DNA from: Streptomyces sp. MBT65
GTDB lineage: Bacteria; Actinomycetota; Actinomycetes; Streptomycetales; Streptomycetaceae
Assembly (NCBI RefSeq): GCF_016612545.1
Contig: NZ_JAENRY010000104.1
Span: forward strand, 1-46,901
Reading direction: 5' to 3'
Length of the DNA: 46,901 nt
Under the pieces are notes generated by a model. The model was not told the origin of the DNA and did no database searches. It was given only the letters and a program-made list of their open reading frames with translations. Below are positions 40,837 through 46,901 of this stretch, one piece after another (position 1 is the stretch's first letter; the number at the start of each line of letters is the position of its first letter). A program made the position numbers and the translations under genes.

Positions 40837-41684
40837 CAGGCGTGGATGGCCGTCGTCAGGATGGCCCGGGCACCGATGTCGTACAGGTCGTCCATGATCC
40901 GCTGCGCTTCCTTGGCGGGGACCATCGCGCGGACGGCGACCCAGCCCTCGTTGTGCAGCGGGGAGACGGTCGGGGACTCCAGGCCGGGGGTGAGCGCGAC
41001 GGCCTTCTCCAACTGCTCGACCCGGCAGTCGTAGTCCATCATCACGTACGTCCGCGCGACCAGGACGCCCTGGAGGCGGCGCAGGAACTGCTGGACCTTG
41101 GGCTCGACGGTGTCGTCGGTCTCGGCGCCCGTGCGGCGGATGACGACGGCCTCGGACTTCATGATCGGGTCGCCGAAGACCTCGAGTCCCGCGTTGCGCA
41201 AGGACGTTCCGGTCTCGACGACGTCCGCGATGACCTCGGCGACACCGAGTTCGATGGCGGTTTCCACGGCGCCGTCGAGGTGGACGACGGAGGCGTCCAC
41301 GCCGTTGTCCGCGAGGTACTTGGCGACGATGCCCTCGTACGAGGTGGCGACCGTCTTGCCCTTGAGGTCCGCGAGGGTGCTCGCGGCGCCCGGCTTGGAG
41401 GCGAAGCGGAACGTGGAGCGGGCGAAGCCGAGCGGCAGGATCGGCTCGGCGCTCGCGCCGGAGTCGATCAGCAGGTCGCGGCCGGTGATGCCGATGTCGA
41501 GGCGGCCGGAGGAGACGTAGATCGCGATGTCGCGGGGGCGGAGGTAGAAGAACTCGACCTCGTTGACCGGGTCGACGATCCGCAGTTCCTTGGACTCCCG
41601 GCGCTGCTGGTAGCCGGCCTCATGCAGCATGTCCGCCGCAGGTCCTGACAGGGAACCCTTGTTGGGGACGGCGATGCGCAGCAT
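40827..41684 (-). CDS. hisG: ATP phosphoribosyltransferase, long form
   Basis: This 285-residue protein is HisG: LRIAVPNKGSLSGPAADMLH at the N-terminus, YLRPRDIAIYVSSGRLDIGI, KTVATSYEGIVAKYLADNGV, VAEVIADVVETGTSLRNAGL (PRPP loop). A C-terminal HisG_C regulatory domain follows (about 215-285; YVMMDYDCRVEQLEKAVALT). It condenses ATP and PRPP in the first step of histidine synthesis. The long form carries its own histidine feedback site. Downstream of hisE in the rib-his unit. Confidence 0.98.
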   Translation of the reverse strand: MLRIAVPNKGSLSGPAADMLHEAGYQQRRESKELRIVDPVNEVEFFYLRPRDIAIYVSSGRLDIGITGRDLLIDSGASAEPILPLGFARSTFRFASKPGAASTLADLKGKTVATSYEGIVAKYLADNGVDASVVHLDGAVETAIELGVAEVIADVVETGTSLRNAGLEVFGDPIMKSEAVVIRRTGAETDDTVEPKVQQFLRRLQGVLVARTYVMMDYDCRVEQLEKAVALTPGLESPTVSPLHNEGWVAVRAMVPAKEAQRIMDDLYDIGARAILTTAIHACRL

Positions 41685-41743
41685 GAGGTCGGCTTCCTTC
41701 GCGTGAAAAGGGGTGAACTGTCGGAAACGGTTCTAAAGGGGTT

Positions 41744-42016
41744 TTACAGGTGGGCGTAGACGTCGTCCAGCGAGATTCCGCGGGCGACCATCATCACCTG
41801 GACGTGGTAGAGCAGCTGCGAGATCTCCTCGGCGGCCGCCTCCTTGCCCTCGTACTCGGCGGCCATCCAGACTTCGGCGGCCTCTTCCACGACCTTCTTG
41901 CCGATGGCATGGACGCCCTTGCCGACCAGCTCTGCGGTGCGGGAAGTGGCGGGGTCGCCCGTGGCGGCCTTCTGCTGGAGCTCGGTGAACAGCTCCTCGA
42001 ACGTCTTATTGGACAT
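41744..42016 (-). CDS. hisE: Phosphoribosyl-ATP pyrophosphatase
   Basis: ATG 42016 gives the normal 90-residue HisE (SNKTFEELFTELQQKA); a GTG 12 nt up is less likely. Typical blocks are KKVVEEAAEVWMAAEYEGKE and EEISQLLYHVQVMMVARGIS (metal Glu). It converts phosphoribosyl-ATP to phosphoribosyl-AMP, the second step of histidine synthesis. It lies 34 nt past ribH and 59 nt before hisG. Confidence 0.98.
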   Translation of the reverse strand: MSNKTFEELFTELQQKAATGDPATSRTAELVGKGVHAIGKKVVEEAAEVWMAAEYEGKEAAAEEISQLLYHVQVMMVARGISLDDVYAHL

Positions 42017-42050
42017 GATGCTGTCCACCCTATGGCAAACAATCGTGGGC

Positions 42051-42536
42051 TTAACGCCACGGTTCAGATACTGAGCGGAGCGTGGCCGCCGTCGCCACGG
42101 CCGCCGTCACCGCCTCGTGTCCCTTGTCCTCGTTCGAGCCCTCCAGGCCGGCCCGGTCGAGGGCCTGCTCCTCGGTGTCGCAGGTCAGGACGCCCATGCC
42201 GACGGGGACGCCGGTCTCGACCGAGACTTGAGTGAGGCCCTGGACCACGCCCTGGCACACGTACTCGAAGTGCGGGGTGCCGCCCCGGATGACGACGCCG
42301 AGGGCGACGATCGCGTCGTAGCCCCGGCCCGCCAACACCTTTGCCACGACCGGGAGTTCCCAGCTGCCGGGGACCCTCAGCAGGGTCGGCTCGTCGATCC
42401 CCAGGTCGTGCAGGGCGCGCAGGGCGCCGTCCACCAGACCGTCCATCACCTTTTCGTGCCACTGTGCCGCGATGACGGCGACCCGCAGGTCTCCGACGTT
42501 GCGTACGGACAGTTCGGGTGCGCCCTTGCCGCTCAC
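42051..42536 (-). CDS. ribH: 6,7-dimethyl-8-ribityllumazine synthase
   Basis: This 161-residue RibH has the lumazine synthase pattern: VAVIAAQWHEKVMDGLVDGA, RVPGSWELPVVAKVLAGRGY, ALGVVIRGGTPHFEYVCQGV (catalytic His), VGMGVLTCDTEEQALDRAG. It joins the butanone phosphate from RibB with the pyrimidine from the RibA branch. It follows ribBA by 36 nt. Confidence 0.98.
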   Translation of the reverse strand: MSGKGAPELSVRNVGDLRVAVIAAQWHEKVMDGLVDGALRALHDLGIDEPTLLRVPGSWELPVVAKVLAGRGYDAIVALGVVIRGGTPHFEYVCQGVVQGLTQVSVETGVPVGMGVLTCDTEEQALDRAGLEGSNEDKGHEAVTAAVATAATLRSVSEPWR

Positions 42537-42572
42537 GTTCTCTTGTCTCCTAGAGGTCTGGTAGAGGTCTGG

Positions 42573-43862
42573 TTACTGGTTGCCGCAGGTGGACACGGGG
42601 GCCGCGTCCAGCCAGGGCAGGTCGTGGCCCATGCGGTCCCGCTTGGTGCGCAGGTAGCGGAGGTTGTGCTCGCCCGCTGTCACTGGCATCGGCTCCCGGC
42701 CGGTGACCTTGAGGCCGTGCCGGACGAGCGCGTCGGTCTTGTCGGGGTTGTTGGTCATCAGGCGCAGGCTGTGGACGCCGAGGTCCTCCAGGATCTGCGC
42801 GCCGGCGCCGTAGTCCCGGGCGTCGGCGGGCAGGCCGAGTTCGAGGTTGGCGTCGAGGGTGTCCCGGCCGCGCTCCTGGAGTTCGTACGCCCGGAGCTTG
42901 GAGAGCAGGCCGATGCCGCGCCCCTCGTGTCCGCGCAGGTAGACCACCACTCCCCTGCCCTCCTCCTGGATGCGCTCCAGGGAGGCCTCCAGCTGGGGGC
43001 CGCAGTCGCAGCGCAGGGAGTGGAAGACGTCGCCGGTGAGGCACTCGGAGTGGACGCGGACCAGGACGTCCTCGCCGTCGCCGATCTCGCCGTGGACGAG
43101 GGCGACGTGCTCGACGCCGTCGACGGTGGAGCGGTAGCCGTAGGCGGTGAACTGGCCGTGGCGGGTCGGGAGTTGGACCTCGGCCTCGCGGCGGACCGTG
43201 GGTTCGGCGGTCTGCCGGTAGGCGATCAGGTCCTCGATGGAGATGATCGTGAGGCCGTGCTTGCGGGCGAAGGGGATCAGCTCGGGGAGGCGGAGCATAC
43301 GGCCGTCCTCACCCGCGATCTCGACGATCGCGCCGGCCGGGCGCAGCCCAGCGAGGCGGGCGAGGTCGACGGCGGCCTCGGTGTGGCCGTTGCGGACCAG
43401 CACGCCGCCGGAGCGGGCGCGCAGCGGGAAGATGTGGCCGGGGCGGACCAGGTCGTCGGCATGGGCGCTGCCGCTCGCGAGGACCTGAAGCGTGGTCGCG
43501 CGGTCGGAGGCCGAGATACCGGTGGTCACACCGTGAACGCCGGATGCGTCCACGGAGACTGTGAACGCGGTTTTCATGGACTCGGTGTTGTCCTCGACCA
43601 TCTGCGGGAGCCGGAGCCGGTCCAGCTCTTCGCCCTCCATGGGGGCGCAGATGAGGCCACGGCACTCGCTCATCATGAAGGCGATGATCTCGGGGGTGGC
43701 CTTCTCGGCGGCGATGACGAGGTCGCCCTCGTTCTCGCGGTCCTCGTCGTCGACGACCACGACCGGGCGGCCGGCCGCGATGTCGGCGATGGCCTGCTCG
43801 ACCGGGTCGAGCGAGAAGTCCTCGAAACCGTCGGTGCTGTACAGGATCGGTGCCGCTGTCAT
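42573..43862 (-). CDS. ribBA: Bifunctional DHBP synthase / GTP cyclohydrolase II
   Basis: ATG 43862 overlaps the ribM stop (ATGA), giving 429 residues; the open frame upstream of it is a shadow of ribM. The RibB half (about 15-215) has VVVVDDEDRENEGDLVIAAE, FMMSECRGLICAPM, TGISASDRATT and LVRPGHIFPLRA. The RibA half (about 220-420) has VRVHSECLTGDVFHSLRCDC (zinc Cys), VVVYLRGHEGRGIGLLSKL and LRLMTNNPDKTDAL. It makes both precursors of riboflavin. The fusion is usual in actinomycetes. Confidence 0.97.
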   Translation of the reverse strand: MTAAPILYSTDGFEDFSLDPVEQAIADIAAGRPVVVVDDEDRENEGDLVIAAEKATPEIIAFMMSECRGLICAPMEGEELDRLRLPQMVEDNTESMKTAFTVSVDASGVHGVTTGISASDRATTLQVLASGSAHADDLVRPGHIFPLRARSGGVLVRNGHTEAAVDLARLAGLRPAGAIVEIAGEDGRMLRLPELIPFARKHGLTIISIEDLIAYRQTAEPTVRREAEVQLPTRHGQFTAYGYRSTVDGVEHVALVHGEIGDGEDVLVRVHSECLTGDVFHSLRCDCGPQLEASLERIQEEGRGVVVYLRGHEGRGIGLLSKLRAYELQERGRDTLDANLELGLPADARDYGAGAQILEDLGVHSLRLMTNNPDKTDALVRHGLKVTGREPMPVTAGEHNLRYLRTKRDRMGHDLPWLDAAPVSTCGNQ

Positions 43863-44503
43863 GCCGGCGCTCCTTCCAGGACGGGCTGCGGGGCCTTGCG
43901 GGAGCGCAGCCACCAGTCGCGCATGCCCCACAGGACGAGTGCGCCGTAGATGACGTAGACGAAGCCGGAGAAGGCGAAGCCGTTGGCGAAGTTGAGGGGG
44001 ACGCCGACGAGGTCGACGAGGAGCCAGGCGAACCAGAACTCGACCATGCCGCGGGCCTGGGCGTACATCGCGACGATCGTGCCGACGAAGATGTAGGCGT
44101 CGGGCCACGGGTCCCAGGAGAGCGAGGGGTACGCCTTGAAGAGGGCGGCCACCGCGACCGTTCCCACGGCGGCCGCGCCGACCAGGATCGCGCGCTCGCG
44201 CCAGGTGGCGAAGCGGGGGGTGATGTGGCCGTCGCCGGACTCGCCCTTGCCGCGGTTCCACTGCCACCAGCCGTAGACCGCGACGACCATGACCACGATC
44301 TGCTTGCCGGCACTGCCGGAGAGGTGGGCGGTGGCGAAGGCGGCGAACAGGATCACGCCGGAGACGAACTGGGTGGGCCAGCTCCAGATCGAGCGCCGCC
44401 AGCCGAAGGCCAGGGCGATCAGGCCGACGACGTTGCCGATCATGTCCGACCACTTGATGTGCTGGTCGAACAGGACGAACGCCTCGGAGTTGAGCCAGTT
44501 CAC
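43859..44503 (-). CDS. ribM: RibM/PnuC-like riboflavin transporter
   Basis: GTG 44503 overlaps the ribE stop (GTGA), giving 214 residues with about seven hydrophobic segments. The PnuC-fold signatures are VGLIALAFGWRRSIWSWPTQ, VVMVVAVYGWWQWNRGKGES and WLLVDLVGVPLNFANGFAFS with VIYGALVLWGMRDWW at the end. PnuC-family members in rib operons of Streptomyces (RibM) take up riboflavin by facilitated diffusion. Its place between ribE and ribBA behind an FMN riboswitch supports this rather than nicotinamide riboside. Confidence 0.93.
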   Translation of the reverse strand: MNWLNSEAFVLFDQHIKWSDMIGNVVGLIALAFGWRRSIWSWPTQFVSGVILFAAFATAHLSGSAGKQIVVMVVAVYGWWQWNRGKGESGDGHITPRFATWRERAILVGAAAVGTVAVAALFKAYPSLSWDPWPDAYIFVGTIVAMYAQARGMVEFWFAWLLVDLVGVPLNFANGFAFSGFVYVIYGALVLWGMRDWWLRSRKAPQPVLEGAPA

Positions 44504-45102
44504 GGGGTCACCTCGCGTGAACCCATCAGCCGCTCCACGTACTTGGCGATGACGTCGACCTCGAGGTTGACCGGGTCGCCGGGCTGCTTGAGGCCGAGGG
44601 TGGTCAGGTCGAGGGTGGTGGGGATGAGGCTGACCGTGAAGTAGTCGGGGCCCGCGTCGACGACGGTGAGGCTGATGCCGTCGACGGTGATGGAGCCCTT
44701 CTCGACGACGTAGCGCGTGAGGTCGGCCGGGAGGGAGATCTTGACGAGCTCCCAGTTCTCGGACGGCTTGCGCTCCAGCACGGCGCCGGTGCCGTCGACA
44801 TGGCCCTGCACGATGTGGCCGCCGAGGCGGGCGCCGAGGGCCATCGGGCGTTCGAGGTTGACGCGGGAGCCGACGGCGAGGACGCCGAGGCTGGAGCGGT
44901 TCAGGGTCTCGGCCATGACGTCGGCGGTGAACTCGTCACCCTCGTGCTCGACGACGGTGAGACAGACGCCGTTCACGGCGATGGAGTCGCCGTGCTTCGC
45001 GCCCTCGGTGACGATGGGGCCGCGCAGACGAAAGCGGGACGCGTCGTCGAGACTCTCGACGGCGGTGACCTCACCCAGCTCTTCGACGATTCCGGTGAAC
45101 AC
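44500..45102 (-). CDS. ribE: Riboflavin synthase alpha chain
   Basis: GTG 45102 has AGGAGGA upstream, giving 200 residues. Two lumazine-binding repeats are visible: MFTGIVEELGEVTAVESLDD with SIAVNGVCLTVVEHEGDEF, and GGHIVQGHVDGTGAVLERKP with SITVDGISLTVVDAGPDYF. It dismutates two lumazines to riboflavin. First gene after the FMN riboswitch. Confidence 0.98.
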   Translation of the reverse strand: MFTGIVEELGEVTAVESLDDASRFRLRGPIVTEGAKHGDSIAVNGVCLTVVEHEGDEFTADVMAETLNRSSLGVLAVGSRVNLERPMALGARLGGHIVQGHVDGTGAVLERKPSENWELVKISLPADLTRYVVEKGSITVDGISLTVVDAGPDYFTVSLIPTTLDLTTLGLKQPGDPVNLEVDVIAKYVERLMGSREVTP

Positions 45103-45255
45103 TTCCCGGGTCCTCCTGCCTCATAGGGCACGGACTCCGGGGCCTGTCGAAGACGACAGAATGAAACGAACGGAAGCACCGAGGGCGACGCCGGACAGAA
45201 CCCGCCCACGCAGGACGAGCCGATACGGCGGCGCGCACGAATGCCCGCCCGCCGC

Positions 45256-45382
45256 GCACTGCCTCCCATCCGGACTTTAACCGTCGGTCCAGGAATTCCA
45301 CCTGGTCAACCGGCCGCTGAACTACACGGACGGGTCGCGGACTGTAACCGCCGGTTCGGACTTTCACCGACCCCGGAGTGCG
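45256..45382 (-). ncRNA. FMN riboswitch (RFN element)
   Basis: On the minus strand the element starts near 45382 (CACTCCGGGGTCGGTGAAAG) and runs through TCCGAACCGGCGGTTACAGT, GAATTCC in the variable arm, and ends with GACGGTTAAAGTCCGGATGG and GAGGCAGTG near 45256. These conserved blocks define the FMN-binding six-way junction. Binding of FMN normally blocks transcription or translation of the rib genes. About 150 nt separate it from ribE and hold a CTGTCG-TCTT-CGACAG hairpin (near 45143-45158) that could belong to the expression platform. Confidence 0.95.
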
Positions 45383-45646
45383 CTGCTTCTGGTACACGGC
45401 CAGTGTGCCACGCCCGGCAAGGGTCCATCCAGGTGAATGGTGTGGGCTGGCTCACAGACGGTGTCGATGGACTTCTCAAGCGGCCCCTACCTGCTGAATC
45501 ATATGGTCTAGTCCTTTTTGGATCTCCGGAGGGGACACTCCTGGACCGGTCCGGCGGTGGTGACGACGGCCCTTGCCCACCGCCGGGCCACTCAGCGGGC
45601 AGCCCCCTGCGGTGGTGGGCGGCCCGGCTTCTGTCAGGCTGGACGC
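45383..45646. other. Divergent promoter region of the rib operon and ECF41 gene
   Basis: This gap should hold the rib promoter (minus strand) and that of the ECF41 sigma gene (plus strand). CAGGCT ends 6 nt before ATG 45647 and could be a -10 box for a leaderless message, but I see no good -35. No ECF41-type TGTCACA and CGTC pair is obvious. Confidence 0.4.
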
Positions 45647-46345
45647 ATGACGATCGCCGACGAGTTCGAGGCGCATCGGCCGCGGTTGTTCGGCCTGGCC
45701 TATCGCCTGCTCGGTTCCGCCGCCGAGGCGGAGGACACGGTCCAGGACGCGTATCTGCGGTTCGACGCGGCCGAGCGGACCGAGATCGAGTATCCCGGGG
45801 CCTGGCTGGCGAAGGTCGTCACCAATCTCTCCCTCACCCGGCTGACCTCGGCCAGGGTCCGCCGCGAGCAGTACGTCGGCACCTGGCTGCCGGAGCCCGT
45901 GATCACCGCGGACGGCACCCTCGGCCCCTTCGAGTCGGCCGAGCAGCGGGACGCCGTGTCCATGGCGATGCTGGTCCTGCTGGAGCGCCTCACCCCGGCC
46001 GAGCGCGCGGTGTACGTGCTCCGGGAGGCGTTCGCCTACGGCCACCGCGAGATCGCCGGCGTCCTGGACCTCACCGAGGCCAACTCCCGCCAGCTGTACC
46101 GGCGAGCGGTCCAACGGGTGGGCGAACCAGACTCCCGCTTCGACGCCGAGCCCGAGCACCAGGAGGAGCTGGTCGCGTCGTTCATCACCGCGGCCCGCGA
46201 AGGCGACCTGACCACCCTGGAGAAGGTCCTGGCCACCGACGCGACCTGGTGGGCCGACGGCGGCGGCAGGGCCAACGCGGCCCGCCACCCCGTGGTGAAC
46301 CCGGAGAAGCTGGGGTTTGTCCGGGGGCAGCTGGCGGGAGTGTAG
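45647..46345 (+). CDS. ECF41-type sigma factor with shortened C-terminal domain
   Basis: This 232-residue sigma factor has region 2 (FEAHRPRLFGLAYRLLGSAA, EAEDTVQDAYLRF) and region 4 (LTPAERAVYVLREAFAYGHR, EIAGVLDLTEANSRQLYRRA). Between them lies the WLPEP linker motif (80-84). ECF41 factors carry a SnoaL-like C-terminal domain of about 100 residues with motifs DGGGR and NPDKV. Here DGGGR (204-208) and NPEKL (218-222) are present, but the protein stops 10 residues later, so most of that domain is absent. No neighbouring COE-type oxidoreductase gene is seen. In known members truncation of this domain alters activity, so this could be a deregulated factor. Confidence 0.88.
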   Translation: MTIADEFEAHRPRLFGLAYRLLGSAAEAEDTVQDAYLRFDAAERTEIEYPGAWLAKVVTNLSLTRLTSARVRREQYVGTWLPEPVITADGTLGPFESAEQRDAVSMAMLVLLERLTPAERAVYVLREAFAYGHREIAGVLDLTEANSRQLYRRAVQRVGEPDSRFDAEPEHQEELVASFITAAREGDLTTLEKVLATDATWWADGGGRANAARHPVVNPEKLGFVRGQLAGV

Positions 46346-46403
46346 GGCCGTCAAGAAGCAGCCGGCGCACGGGAGTTGACGACCTCGCGGGGTGCCCCGT
46401 CGG

Positions 46404-46901
46404 CTAGCCGAACAGGTCGTTCCGTGCGCTGTCCTGTGCGGTCAGGAGTGCCCCGCGCAGGACGGCCGCGCCGCCGAGGGCGCTCGGGCGTACCTCTGCG
46501 GGGAGGGGGGACATCCTGACGATCCGCTCGGCGACCCGTACGGCGAGTTCGTCCCCGCCGGCCTGGCCGACCTCGCCGCCGAGCACCACGCAACCGGGGT
46601 CCAGCAGCGCGACGACGGAGGCGACACCGAGGGCGAGACGATCGGCGAGGGTGTCCAGGAAGCGGGCCGCGGGAGCGGTGTCGGTGGTGAGTCGGGGGTC
46701 GCCGCGGGGGGTTGTGTCTCGCGCGGGGGGCGATTGACTGGCGTCGGTGGGCCCGGGGTTGGGGCTGGAACTGCCGGTCCTGGTGTCGCCCGGTGCCCCA
46801 ACTGCGCCGCCCGCTCCACCAGTTCCAGCCTCCGCATCCCTGGCCCGCACGGCCCGCTCGACCTGCCCGGCACCAGCAGAGGCATCCCCGACAACACCGT
46901 C
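46404..46901 (-). CDS. ROK-family protein, C-terminal part (5' end outside window)
   Basis: The frame is open from the right window edge to TAG at 46404 (165 residues). The last 90 residues are a ROK C-terminus: ALGVASVVALLDPGCVVLGG then EVGQAGGDELAVRVAERI and GAAVLRGALLTAQD. The visible N-terminal part (DGVVGDASAGAGQVERAV) is followed by about 50 Gly/Pro/Ser/Thr-rich residues (SSSPNPGPTDASQSPPARDT) that look like an inserted linker. ROK proteins are sugar kinases or NagC/XylR-type repressors; which one cannot be decided from this part. Confidence 0.8.
   Translation of the reverse strand, partial: DGVVGDASAGAGQVERAVRARDAEAGTGGAGGAVGAPGDTRTGSSSPNPGPTDASQSPPARDTTPRGDPRLTTDTAPAARFLDTLADRLALGVASVVALLDPGCVVLGGEVGQAGGDELAVRVAERIVRMSPLPAEVRPSALGGAAVLRGALLTAQDSARNDLFG

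Overview
The window is high-GC actinobacterial DNA, almost certainly a Streptomyces chromosome. The marker genes are rbpA, a smeA-sffA sporulation pair, ppm1, a SCO1431-type micro-protein and ribM inside the rib operon, and their order matches what I recall of the Streptomyces coelicolor core region around rbpA (SCO1421) and ppm1 (SCO1423). I recognise no tRNA, rRNA, CRISPR array, insertion sequence or prophage. It reads as conserved core with a few accessory pieces.

Layout. 1-4711 (minus): three genes of an SMC complex in kleisin, KITE, SMC order (MukF/MukE/MukB or JetA/JetB/JetC type); the SMC gene runs off the left edge. 4879-10139: a GntR/FCD regulator facing an MFS transporter, a D-glutamate cyclase-family protein (DUF1445) and 5-oxoprolinase subunits PxpA, PxpB and PxpC in tightly coupled order. 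A perfect inverted repeat lies in the promoter spacer, and a 16-nt copy of it lies inside pxpC. 10153-13297 (minus): two GT4 glycosyltransferases and an SGNH hydrolase, overlapping by 4 nt, behind a PHO-box-like sequence. 13437-15584: HEAT-repeat and ankyrin-repeat proteins. 15841-17650: smeA-sffA. 17706-22117: a MocR regulator facing a YczE-like membrane protein, a glycerophosphodiester phosphodiesterase and an Atg22-type MFS protein, with a sigma-R-like promoter between them. 22373-24311: rbpA (with its own sigma-R-like promoter), fxsA and ppm1.

24844-35329: a looser set, comprising an amidohydrolase, an Lrp regulator, several Streptomyces hypotheticals, an APH-fold kinase, an acyl-CoA dehydrogenase with a TetR regulator, a secreted C39 peptidase and a P-loop kinase. 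The last two diverge around a DasR-site-like sequence. 35330-40144: a candidate small RNA or attenuator, an EccA/CbxX-like AAA+ ATPase, and two CNNM/CBS transporters. 40321-45382 (minus): one long transcription unit, ribE-ribM-ribBA-ribH-hisE-hisG-PH-domain gene, behind an FMN riboswitch. 45647-46901: a C-terminally shortened ECF41 sigma factor and the 3' part of a ROK-family gene.

The most interesting items are the SMC operon with its N-G-G-G-K-S Walker A, the repeated operator of the 5-oxoproline regulon, the shortened ECF41 factor, the sffA product with an atypical Walker A, the dre-like and PHO-like sites, and two promoter-bearing non-coding stretches (24312-24843 and 35330-35763). All functional calls come from reading motifs and context; no database search was possible.
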